Shown here piece after piece: positions 8,461 through 16,131 of a stretch of 64,000 nt of DNA. This DNA is from Bacteroidales bacterium. Its GTDB lineage: Bacteria; Bacteroidota; Bacteroidia; Bacteroidales; P3. Made by a program: the position numbers and the translations under genes. The stretch is from NCBI GenBank assembly GCA_017480185.1, contig JAFVBC010000018.1, positions 1 through 64,000 of the forward strand, in the 5' to 3' direction. The first letter of the stretch is position 1. Each line of letters opens with the position of its first letter. The notes under the pieces are model-generated. The model did not search any database. It saw nothing but the letters and a program-made list of their open reading frames with translations, and was not told the origin of the DNA.

Positions 8461-8526
8461 AATAATGTTGGTATTTTGAGACTTCTTTGTGCCATTTTTT
8501 TTCTATCTCAAAGAAATATCCTTTCG

Positions 8527-8780
8527 TTAGAGTCGCCACAGCCCATTTTGGTCGTGCGTCACATCCTCGGATTTCTCCTCGCAATCTTCGAGTATTGCAA
8601 TACAAGTGTAGACCGTGCCGATGTAGTTGGATTTAATGGTGTATCTTTCAGTAATGTGGTGGCTGTTGTCGATACCAACACCGTCTACACATCGGTGAGT
8701 CTAACCGTGTTTTCCTTTTCGATGTCCTTGGACATCCAGTATGTGTTGTGATTTCTCAAGACGGCGATAACGGTATCCTC
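8527..8780 (-). pseudogene. Decayed coding sequence of unknown family
   Basis: On the minus strand 8685-8780 reads DTVIAVLRNHNTYWMSKDI and on to a stop. From about 8690 a second frame reads VGIDNSHHITERYTIKSNYI and on to a TAA at 8527. Both have protein-like composition and abut at a frame change, so they look like the two halves of one broken gene. I do not recognise the family. The remainder of 8379-8931 shows only the terminator at 8427-8460. Confidence 0.35.
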
Positions 8781-8931
8781 TGCACAATTTGCTGAAACGT
8801 CTTCTTCAGAAAGTCATAAAATACCCTCTCTGCTTTGAGTTGAAACGTTTATTAAAAATGCACAACCAATTGTAACCTAAGAAGGAATGTCAATGAGGTC
8901 GCTATAGAAATAATATCGTGGTTGAGAGGGT

Positions 8932-9303
8932 TTATCTCTTCCCCGAGCCTCCACATACACTGCATCTTCCTGTTTTATTACAACTTGTGCAGTTATGAGT
9001 TCCGCTACCAATGCCTAACTGTGTATACCAACCTTTACCATTGCATATCTGACACTTTCCACTCCCCAAACATCTTTGACAATCCTTTTGTGAGGATGAA
9101 GAAGAGGATGGTGTGGTTGTACTTGGAGTATAGGTAGGACTTGAATAGGATGGAGACGTGTATGTTGGTGCAGTGTACGTGGGTGTGTAAGCCGGAGTTG
9201 TGACCATAGTTGCCCCCAAAAGTAAACCATATAACACTGCTTCACATGAGGTCAGGTTTAGACTAACAATGATTACACCGATGATTGTAATAATTTTTTT
9301 CAT
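8932..9303 (-). CDS. Lipoprotein with DnaJ-type zinc-binding Cys repeats
   Basis: 123 residues. A lipoprotein signal ends at LTSC (Cys20), so the protein is probably anchored in the envelope. A low-complexity Tyr/Thr/Pro/Ser linker (about 38-70) leads to a C-terminal region with CQRCLGSGKCQICNGKG and CTSCNKTGRCSVCGGSGKR. This is the CxxCxGxG repeat that binds zinc in DnaJ. The gene follows the second structured RNA element (9370-9670) on the same strand. The role of such a zinc module outside the cytoplasm is unknown. Confidence 0.72.
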   Translation of the reverse strand: MKKIITIIGVIIVSLNLTSCEAVLYGLLLGATMVTTPAYTPTYTAPTYTSPSYSSPTYTPSTTTPSSSSSSQKDCQRCLGSGKCQICNGKGWYTQLGIGSGTHNCTSCNKTGRCSVCGGSGKR

Positions 9304-9369
9304 TTTTTATACACTATTTCGTGTCGTGCGCAACTTTTTTTCTGCCTACTCTATAGTGCAGTTTTCGGC

Positions 9370-9670
9370 TTCCCTGCTTATTGTTATAAGCAGGACACTA
9401 TTGCTAATTAAGGGGCATGAAGAAAGGCGTGATTCTTTCGTCAAAACTGCCTTATTACTGTAGAAGGTGCTGGTGATACCTTAGAACTAATAAGTGTCAC
9501 GAAAATTCACGCCCCTGACGTGAACTCGCGCTTTCTTATTCTCGTTCTTTGAAAGTTACCAGCTTTTCTACAGGAGAACAAGAGCGTCCGCTCAATTATG
9601 TTATTTCTTAAGTTTTATGAGTATTATTTCATCATAGCATTTATCAATTGATAACTTAACAGTTGTAACT
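9370..9670 (-). ncRNA. Structured pseudoknotted RNA element, copy 2
   Basis: It shares 28 identical bases with copy 1 (9574-9601 here, 5831-5858 there), containing GAGCGTCCGCTC. Helix B is 9558-9573 with 9458-9474. Helix A is 9499-9514 with 9426-9441 and helix P is 9488-9494 with 9451-9457. A and P cross B as in copy 1. The paired bases differ from copy 1 but remain complementary. A 9-bp hairpin (9373-9381 with 9386-9394) follows. The promoter at 9677-9684 would start the RNA near 9670. The remainder of 9304-9812 holds no gene. Confidence 0.7.
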
Positions 9671-9676
9671 TCTCCG

Positions 9677-9684
9677 CAAAGGTA
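9677..9684 (-). promoter_or_regulatory. -7 box upstream of RNA copy 2
   Basis: TACCTTTG on the minus strand, with a TTG about 16 bases before it. It fits transcription of the RNA element and perhaps of the lipoprotein gene at 8932-9303, 370 bases downstream. Confidence 0.6.
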
Positions 9685-9812
9685 AAAACTTTTTTTGCTG
9701 CAAGGCAACACTATAGTGCAAAAAAAGATTTGGCAAATAAGACTTTACTGTTCAAGCGATGTTTATAATATGAAATTTGTGTCAAGTGGGAAATTGAACC
9801 TAATTTTACTGG

Positions 9813-11180
9813 CTAATCGTTACCCGTCGTGTCTTTTTCTGACTCTTCTTTACGAGGTTCTTGTTTCTGCCGTGGCAGCAGTAGTAACAGACTCAACACA
9901 ATGCCTGTGCCCAATCCCCACGCGGCACCACGCGATGCGAGCACGGCAGCCATAACTCCAGCTATACCCAGATCTATCGCAGTTCGAGCCTTGCTGATAC
10001 CCACGCGGAACGAGACAAAGCCTTGTATGAGCAAGGTTGAGGCCAATGCCACGCCCAATATAGGTCGCACAAGTGTAACTATTGGCAGGAGGAAATAGCC
10101 CGTCAGTGTACCAAAGCGGAATGAACCTGCACCCGAGTGAATAGAGTCCATTGCGGCACGGCCTTTTTTATAGCGATCGCAGATAACCACTTGCATAGCG
10201 GCCCACAGTGGGCCACACATGGTGAGGTCGGGACCGATGACCGACATAATCATATTGCGCATACCAAAAATGATGTGCGAACGGTTGGGGTTGTAGTCTA
10301 TTTTCTCGTCGGGGCGTTTCTCGGCACAGTCTTCAAGTAGGGCTTGAGCCTGAATCATATCACCAAAAAGTACAATATAGGTGGAAATGACTATTGGGAT
10401 GGCAGAAAGAAACATCTTGGCAGGTGGAATACCAAGTCCAAACACCGTCCAGTCGCGCCACACGCCAATAAAATTTGGCTTCACCACACCCCATTCTATT
10501 TTTGGCCACGGAGTTTCAAGTACCAGCGGTCCCAAAACTACAGCCAACACCATGATGGGCAATATACCCAAGTCGGAGATGAATTTAGCCACTTTGTTAC
10601 GTTGGGCAAACACTTTGAACGTGTTAGAAAACAAGAGGAAGAATCCAATGGCCATGCAAATGCCAATGGTGAGAGGCGACTTATCGAAATGCCCCCCCTC
10701 TTTGAAAACCACAATCACTGCTGCAATGCCGGCCCCAACAATAATACCAGCCTGCATCGCGTTGGGCACTATCTTTATCATCTTTTTCCCCAATCCTGTT
10801 ACACCCAGTGTAAACGCCAAGATGCCAAGCATGAATTCGAATGCGATCAAAGCCTGCATACGTTCTGGTCCTGGGGCATACTGACTCACGTAGAGTAGTA
10901 ATATTGGTATGGCTGGCGTTATCCAACCAGGCACCACGGGGTCTCCAAGTAGCACGTGAGTGCAGTAAAGCAATCCGTTTAGGATGACAATGGTTATGGC
11001 AATGTCGAACGGCATACCAAGATACTCTTGCAACATCGGCACAGCACTGAGACATACAGCACATACCAAGAGGCCTTGCACATAGTCGGGCCACGCAAAC
11101 TTGTAATGGACGAAAGGTAGACGTACTTTGAATGGGCCTAATGGCCAGTAGGGTTGTTCCTCACCAAAAGTTCTTTGCAT
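9813..11180 (-). CDS. Multi-pass permease, NCS2/xanthine-uracil type
   Basis: 455 residues with about a dozen hydrophobic segments, so an integral inner-membrane transporter. The layout resembles the NCS2/solute carrier 23 group of nucleobase permeases, with conserved-looking loops (PNAMQAGIIVGAGIAAV, FGDMIQAQALLED, RNMIMSVIGPDLTMCGPLWA). I chose ATG 11180 (MQRTFGEEQPYWPLGPF) because a -7 box lies at 11217-11224; the longer frame reaching 11297 would start upstream of it. The substrate cannot be read from sequence, and a sulfate- or quinate-type carrier is not excluded. Confidence 0.75.
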   Translation of the reverse strand: MQRTFGEEQPYWPLGPFKVRLPFVHYKFAWPDYVQGLLVCAVCLSAVPMLQEYLGMPFDIAITIVILNGLLYCTHVLLGDPVVPGWITPAIPILLLYVSQYAPGPERMQALIAFEFMLGILAFTLGVTGLGKKMIKIVPNAMQAGIIVGAGIAAVIVVFKEGGHFDKSPLTIGICMAIGFFLLFSNTFKVFAQRNKVAKFISDLGILPIMVLAVVLGPLVLETPWPKIEWGVVKPNFIGVWRDWTVFGLGIPPAKMFLSAIPIVISTYIVLFGDMIQAQALLEDCAEKRPDEKIDYNPNRSHIIFGMRNMIMSVIGPDLTMCGPLWAAMQVVICDRYKKGRAAMDSIHSGAGSFRFGTLTGYFLLPIVTLVRPILGVALASTLLIQGFVSFRVGISKARTAIDLGIAGVMAAVLASRGAAWGLGTGIVLSLLLLLPRQKQEPRKEESEKDTTGND

Positions 11181-11216
11181 CTTATATAGGCGTTTTTGTA
11201 GAATAGTTTCTCGCTG

Positions 11217-11224
11217 CAAAGTTA
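11217..11224 (-). promoter_or_regulatory. -7 box of the permease gene
   Basis: TAACTTTG on the minus strand, 36 bases before ATG 11180; it excludes the upstream in-frame starts. Confidence 0.6.
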
Positions 11225-11389
11225 CTGCAATTATGCAACATGGCACACAGTAAATATTTTTCGGTCGTTTTATCCTAACAAACCATCTCACGCACACAGA
11301 CTATTAAAACACACCAACCATCATACAATTGATACACAAGATATTATGGGGAGGAGTAATTAGTTACGGTTACTATTCAACTTTCTTTC

Positions 11390-11397
11390 TACATTTG
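11390..11397 (+). promoter_or_regulatory. -7 box upstream of 11429-11695
   Basis: TACATTTG, 31 bases before the ATG at 11429. Confidence 0.5.
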
Positions 11398-11428
11398 CAC
11401 CTTTCAAAATCATAATCAATTCACAACT

Positions 11429-11695
11429 ATGAAAACAATTCTACGGCCAGCGCTTTGGGCGACGATGTTTATTGCCCTCTTTTGTGGAGCCCAGAATCAC
11501 CTGGCTTTGACACAGTGCCCAAGCCCCCCCCCCTATTCCCCATTGTTATACATGGTGATGTTATCTACGGCTATATCGGTACATAAGTGCTTTTTATCTT
11601 TCCCAAAGATTGGGTATATAGACAGCAACGGAAATGTGGTTCGGGTACAAGTCAACTTACCCATTACGTTCACTTTCCTCGAAAAACAAGAATAA
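11429..11695 (+). CDS. Short exported ORF with a poly-C tract
   Basis: 88 residues with a signal-like start (MKTILRPALWATMFIALFC). A run of ten C follows codon 33. Downstream, another frame gives a more protein-like reading (PLFPIVIHGDVIYGYIGT) that soon stops, while the annotated frame ends YIDSNGNVVRVQVNLP. A slip in the C tract, as phase variation, mutation or sequencing error, would change the product. It lies 21 bases before the next gene and may be co-transcribed with it. Confidence 0.45.
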   Translation: MKTILRPALWATMFIALFCGAQNHLALTQCPSPPPYSPLLYMVMLSTAISVHKCFLSFPKIGYIDSNGNVVRVQVNLPITFTFLEKQE

Positions 11696-11716
11696 GACAA
11701 TTAAGCGACAAAAAAT

Positions 11717-12769
11717 ATGAAAATGACAATCAAACCTAAAAAACTATTTAACCGCACAGTACAGTATATCACCCTCCTATTCATCGTGGGTACCATCATT
11801 CTCGGAATCACCGTCCAATATTGGCTTCTGATTATATTGATTCTCCTAATTCCGATTCCCCTAACGCTCTTTCTTATCGACTATTCCCGCCGTAAAGCCC
11901 TCATAGAACTTGACGACGAACAAATAATCTTATACCACTGTGCCGTAAAAGAGGTAACCTGGCGTATAAAATATCACGAACACATACTGGTTAATTGCGC
12001 CGACATAACTGAAGCGACAGTCGTAAATTTCGGCACAGGCAGGAATGAGCTTATCATCCTACAACTGACACTTACTGATGGCGACCCTATAATGGTCAAT
12101 GCCGACCTATTTCAAGGCAAAACCATTGATGCACTGCAGCAACAGTTGTGCGGTGGCGAACAAATTGAAACCGAGTCGGCACATAAATTCAACATCCGCC
12201 AATGGATATGGATAGGTCTGGCTTTGATTGTAGCCATACTTTATACTTTATTCTTTCACAGAACCACATGGCACACAGATAAAGCAGAAGACCAAGATTT
12301 AGCAGTAATTACCAATAGTACACAACACGCCATAACCCTGCAAATGCAACAACGCGACTCGCTTTCCACGCCACTGACACTTACAATCGCGCCACAACAA
12401 ACCGTAACATTCCAAGAGTTGTTCATACCATCCACGCTCCGTACGAATAAATTTGCCATCAATCAGATAAGAAACGTACCTCGTGGATACATACGCGACA
12501 CTCTGTACGTAGTGTTCGACGACTCAATCCGCATCATGCAACAATGCATCTACGACACAACTACCGATAGCCTGCATTACCTCCCCGAAAAATGTTTTCT
12601 TGACCACCAAAACTGGATGGTCAACGACATGTTTGTAAAAACAGAACACCACATAAGTGGTTCCCGCTATAATCGTAGATATTCTGCCAACGAAGTATAC
12701 CGTTATCGCATAACCTACACATTTGACGAAACCGACTACGAAACAGCACTCCGTGCCACTAATAGATAG
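11717..12769 (+). CDS. Membrane protein with PH-like domain, uncharacterised
   Basis: 350 residues. Two adjacent N-terminal membrane helices (about 14-34 and 36-54) are followed by a beta-rich stretch (ALIELDDEQIILYHC ... EVTWRIKYHEHIL) that looks like the PH-like domains of small bacterial membrane proteins. A third helix lies at about 155-173 (WIWIGLALIVAILYTLFF), then a soluble C-terminal domain of about 170 residues. Function unknown. It follows the 88-residue ORF closely and is ended by the hairpin at 12794-12831. Confidence 0.7.
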   Translation: MKMTIKPKKLFNRTVQYITLLFIVGTIILGITVQYWLLIILILLIPIPLTLFLIDYSRRKALIELDDEQIILYHCAVKEVTWRIKYHEHILVNCADITEATVVNFGTGRNELIILQLTLTDGDPIMVNADLFQGKTIDALQQQLCGGEQIETESAHKFNIRQWIWIGLALIVAILYTLFFHRTTWHTDKAEDQDLAVITNSTQHAITLQMQQRDSLSTPLTLTIAPQQTVTFQELFIPSTLRTNKFAINQIRNVPRGYIRDTLYVVFDDSIRIMQQCIYDTTTDSLHYLPEKCFLDHQNWMVNDMFVKTEHHISGSRYNRRYSANEVYRYRITYTFDETDYETALRATNR

Positions 12770-12793
12770 TAGTCGTATTTTCACCCTATCAAC

Positions 12794-12831
12794 GCCCTAT
12801 CAAGTCCTGCTTCTGCAGGACTTGATAGGGC
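12794..12831 (+). terminator. Perfect 17-bp hairpin, terminator or REP-like
   Basis: Arms 12794-12810 and 12815-12831 pair perfectly around TTCT. There is no long T-run, so it may be a processing or stability hairpin. The core TATCAAGTCCT recurs at about 15985, and TCAAGTA/TACTTGA cores recur in the palindromes at 23.5, 34.3, 44.2, 54.4 and 60.3 kb. Confidence 0.6.
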
Positions 12832-12931
12832 GAAATGCAGGACACGCTACGCTCCTTATGCCCAGAAGATATCAATCTTTACTTTGTCGTATTTGCAAGA
12901 TTTGGGGGGAATATTGTACTAAAATTATTAT

Positions 12932-12939
12932 TACCTTTG
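12932..12939 (+). promoter_or_regulatory. -7 box of the TonB-dependent receptor gene
   Basis: TACCTTTG, 40 bases before the ATG at 12980. Confidence 0.6.
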
Positions 12940-12979
12940 CAAGCGTTTTTTATACCATTTCCCAAACTCAACACAAGAA

Positions 12980-15616
12980 ATGAAAATCCGCACAAACCTA
13001 CTGCTATATGCCACAGCATTGGCCACATTCCTAACCCTTGCTTCAACACTCAACGCCCAACCTGGTGGTTTTGGTGGCCCTGGTGGTCGTCCCCCATCGG
13101 GCGAACGTCCCGGTAACAGGCCTCGACCAGGTCAAAATCGCGACTGGAACAACATGTCCGATAGCGAAAAGGCACGCTCTGTTAAGCAAAAGAAAAAGGT
13201 TAAAGAAGGCGACCTTTTCAAGGTGGTAGGTTCGCTGCGCGACAGCGTAACGGGTGAATTTTTACCATTCGTAAACGTGGCCGTGCTCGATTCGGCCGAC
13301 AGTTCTTTCATTAAAGGAGGCTCTACAAACTTCGATGGGCTATTTGAAATAAGCGAAATACCTCAAGGGGGACACCTGCTGCGTGTATCGGCAATAGGCT
13401 ATCAAAGCCTACTCATGCCTTTCTCCGTGAGCAACAATACAGCCCTTGGCACGCTGCGTCTGAAGCCTGGCTCTACAACACTTGGAGAAGTAACCATCAC
13501 CGCATCCAAGCCTCTCTATGCCATGGAGGGCGAGAAAATGGTATACAACGTTAGCGAAGACCCGTCGATTCAGACTGGTACCACCAACGATGCGCTGCAA
13601 AATGCGCCCGGTGTAGAGGTGGACGTTGAAGGCAACATCACGCTTCGCGGTGTTAGTAGCGTAGAAATATGGGTAAACGACAAACCCTCAAAACTGACCG
13701 AAGAGAACCTTAAGACCTATCTTGAGACACTTCCTGCCAATGCCTTGGCTCGCATCGAAACCATTACCAATCCGTCGGCTAAGTATGCTACCAGTGCCGA
13801 AGCCGTAATAAACATTATCACAACGGCTCACATCAAAAGCAACCAATTCATAAGTTTCGGTGTCAATGGAGGTAATCAACCATTCGTTAGCCCGTGGTTG
13901 AGCTACATGTGGGCGAAAGAGAAACTGAGCATCAACATATTTGCCAGTGGACGATACTCGCGTCGCGACAACACCAACGAAGGATGGTCTATGCGTCGCG
14001 CCCAAAACGGCGACGACTACGACACAACAATGTACCAAACCGATACCTCGGCAAGCGAGGCCATGAGCATAGGGGGTAACATATTCATGTCTGTCAACTA
14101 CGAAATCGACTCCTCGCAGGAAATATCTGTCGATGGAGGTTTCAACTATACACACAGCGAAAACCCCTCACGACGCCACACAATTCAAACATTCTATGGA
14201 GCCATCGATAGCATACTTGATTACCGTATTGGCGACACTTCAAGCGGAGCTTCTATGTTTGGTCACTTGGGTGCCGACTGGACTAAAAAGTTCGATCAAG
14301 AGGGACACAATCTCAGAATCGGCATTAACAGTCGCATATCGCACAACAGCACCGACGATTACTATAACCGCTGGTACACAACTTATACCGACCTTGATGA
14401 AAACCGCTACTTACTAACCGAAAGTAGCACACTTGGTTTGAGCCTTGATGCTCGCTACAATCGCCCATATAGCAAGGATGGAGAAATGAGTTACGGCCTA
14501 CGTGTTGACCACCAGAGCATGGATAATGAGTATAGACGTTACTACATGTCGGCATCTGGCAGCTACGACAGCATCGACGTTCTACGTGCCTACCATTTCA
14601 CTGGAGCAGAAACAAGTGGCAACGCCGATGTAAACTGGACACACCGTTGGGGTGGGCTAACAGTGAGTAGTGGTCTCGGGGTTGGGCTTGAACAAACGGC
14701 ATACAAATATGAAAGCGAAATGCCTTTTAGCGACGACAGCTCATTCACCGAAATCACATTTCGTCCATCGGTACACATAAGCTATCGCACCGAGTCGATG
14801 CACAACTTCAAGGTTAACTATTCGATGCGTATGGCCACCCCCTCAGAGAGCCAGTTGACTCGCTTTAGGATATATGGAGAAGACTCATACAGGACTGGTA
14901 ACCAGAATGGACTTCGCAATGCCATAACGCACTCGTCCGAGTTGGGTTGGCAAAAATACTTTGAACGATTTGGCAATGTTGGAATTGAAGGCTACGGACG
15001 CTTAAGTACCAATGAGATTAGCAGTCTGACAGATGCCGAGTACGACGCATGGCTCGACCGCATTGTGAGCTACTCGATACCCTACAACATGGGTACTTCA
15101 TGGCGATATGGGGCTTCGGTGAATATGACCTATCGCCCAACAGGTTTCTTCAATGTACGCTTATACGCCAACCTGTACGATTACGGATACCGCATGGAAT
15201 ATGATCGCAATGGGGTGCCACAGACCGATGAGCGAGACATGGTGTCGTGGAGTGTACGACTAAACGCTTGGACCAAGATATTCAACCAATATCAGGTGCA
15301 TCTGTCGGCAAACTACAACTCACCAACATTAAGTTTGATGAGCGAGCGCAAAGCACGCTACAGCCTCAACATGGGTGTGCGTAGCGACTTCTTCAAGCGC
15401 AAACTGTCTGTATTCGTCAACATACAAGACATCTTCAACTGGGGTGGACGCTACGGCAGTGGCAGTGAAAATACCAACCCATTCTATTTGAGCGAGAGCA
15501 CCAACAAGATGACCAACAGTCGCTACATATCGGCTGGCGTAACACTTCGTTTTGGTAAAATGGAACTCGAAAAATCGGCTCAAAATGGATCGGACTCTGA
15601 AGGTGATACGTTGTAA
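12980..15616 (+). CDS. TonB-dependent receptor-like outer membrane protein
   Basis: 878 residues. A signal peptide of about 26 residues ends at NAQ, followed by a Gly/Pro/Arg-rich segment. A carboxypeptidase-regulatory-like beta-sandwich (about 78-165, VVGSLRDSVTGEFLPFVNVA) precedes a plug-like domain (VTITASKPLYAMEGEKMVYN ... NAPGVEVDVEGNITLRGV). The remaining 600 residues form an outer-membrane barrel of the OMP_b-brl_3 type, ending in alternating strands (SRYISAGVTLRFG). Likely imports or binds an unidentified ligand, energised by TonB. No SusD partner follows, so it is not a classic polysaccharide locus. Confidence 0.88.
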   Translation: MKIRTNLLLYATALATFLTLASTLNAQPGGFGGPGGRPPSGERPGNRPRPGQNRDWNNMSDSEKARSVKQKKKVKEGDLFKVVGSLRDSVTGEFLPFVNVAVLDSADSSFIKGGSTNFDGLFEISEIPQGGHLLRVSAIGYQSLLMPFSVSNNTALGTLRLKPGSTTLGEVTITASKPLYAMEGEKMVYNVSEDPSIQTGTTNDALQNAPGVEVDVEGNITLRGVSSVEIWVNDKPSKLTEENLKTYLETLPANALARIETITNPSAKYATSAEAVINIITTAHIKSNQFISFGVNGGNQPFVSPWLSYMWAKEKLSINIFASGRYSRRDNTNEGWSMRRAQNGDDYDTTMYQTDTSASEAMSIGGNIFMSVNYEIDSSQEISVDGGFNYTHSENPSRRHTIQTFYGAIDSILDYRIGDTSSGASMFGHLGADWTKKFDQEGHNLRIGINSRISHNSTDDYYNRWYTTYTDLDENRYLLTESSTLGLSLDARYNRPYSKDGEMSYGLRVDHQSMDNEYRRYYMSASGSYDSIDVLRAYHFTGAETSGNADVNWTHRWGGLTVSSGLGVGLEQTAYKYESEMPFSDDSSFTEITFRPSVHISYRTESMHNFKVNYSMRMATPSESQLTRFRIYGEDSYRTGNQNGLRNAITHSSELGWQKYFERFGNVGIEGYGRLSTNEISSLTDAEYDAWLDRIVSYSIPYNMGTSWRYGASVNMTYRPTGFFNVRLYANLYDYGYRMEYDRNGVPQTDERDMVSWSVRLNAWTKIFNQYQVHLSANYNSPTLSLMSERKARYSLNMGVRSDFFKRKLSVFVNIQDIFNWGGRYGSGSENTNPFYLSESTNKMTNSRYISAGVTLRFGKMELEKSAQNGSDSEGDTL

Positions 15617-15716
15617 AAGTCAATTGCAAACATATTTTGTACAGGCATATTCAACAGCCACAAACTTCTGATTACCAGCAAAGGGATAAAAAAACGAGTA
15701 ACCAAATGCAAAAAAA

Positions 15717-15748
15717 TTTGCTCACTTTGCGCCAAAGACTTACTTTTG
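15717..15748 (+). promoter_or_regulatory. Canonical promoter of tRNA-Gln
   Basis: TTTG at 15717-15720 and TACTTTTG at 15741-15748 with a 20-base spacer, the standard Bacteroidota -33/-7 arrangement, about 50 bases before the tRNA. Confidence 0.75.
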
Positions 15749-15797
15749 CAACCGTTTTGAGTGCGACAAAGTTCCTTTGAGCAACAAGACAAAACGC

Positions 15798-15868
15798 TGT
15801 CCTATGGTGTAATGGTAGCACATCTGACTCTGGATCAGCTAGTCTAGGTTCGAGTCCTGGTAGGACAA
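15798..15868 (+). tRNA. tRNA-Gln (anticodon CTG)
   Basis: The acceptor stem TGTCCTA pairs with TAGGACA (15861-15867). The D arm (GTGT/GCAC), the anticodon loop CTCTGGA with CTG at 15830-15832, and the T arm with TTCGAGT are all present. The outermost anticodon-stem pair is a T-C mismatch. CCA is not encoded. Its charging enzyme GlnS is encoded at 60.5 kb. Confidence 0.93.
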
Positions 15869-15871
15869 CTG

Positions 15872-15907
15872 GCGAGGTAAACCTGTGGTTTACCTCGCTT
15901 TTCTTTT
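15872..15907 (+). terminator. Terminator after tRNA-Gln
   Basis: Arms 15872-15883 and 15887-15898 pair perfectly with loop TGT, followed by TTTTCTTTT. It starts 4 bases after the tRNA. Confidence 0.9.
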
Positions 15908-16131
15908 ATCTTCTATCCCTCCTCTCCCATATTGCGACAAAGCAACAGGCCTTTTTAGAGGTACCATCTCCCTATCATCTCCCTATCAAGTCCTACCTAA
16001 GTCCTAAAAAAGAGGGTGATAATTGGGCGTAAGTACGGACAAAAAAGGTGAATAATCTTGGCATGATGTGCAATAAATCACGCACTTGCCACGTTGACCT
16101 GTTTTAGGTCAAAAAAAATTAACAATAAGAT

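Noticed and set aside
5605..9670. RNA elements as tmRNA, 6S RNA or RNase P RNA
   Set aside because: No tRNA-like ends or tag frame, no long 6S-like single hairpin with central bubble, no RNase P core; two copies also argue against these single-copy RNAs.
15950..16020. CTCCCTATCA and CAAGTCCTACC modules as another palindrome family member
   Set aside because: Modules are in direct order with no inverted partner; related in sequence only.
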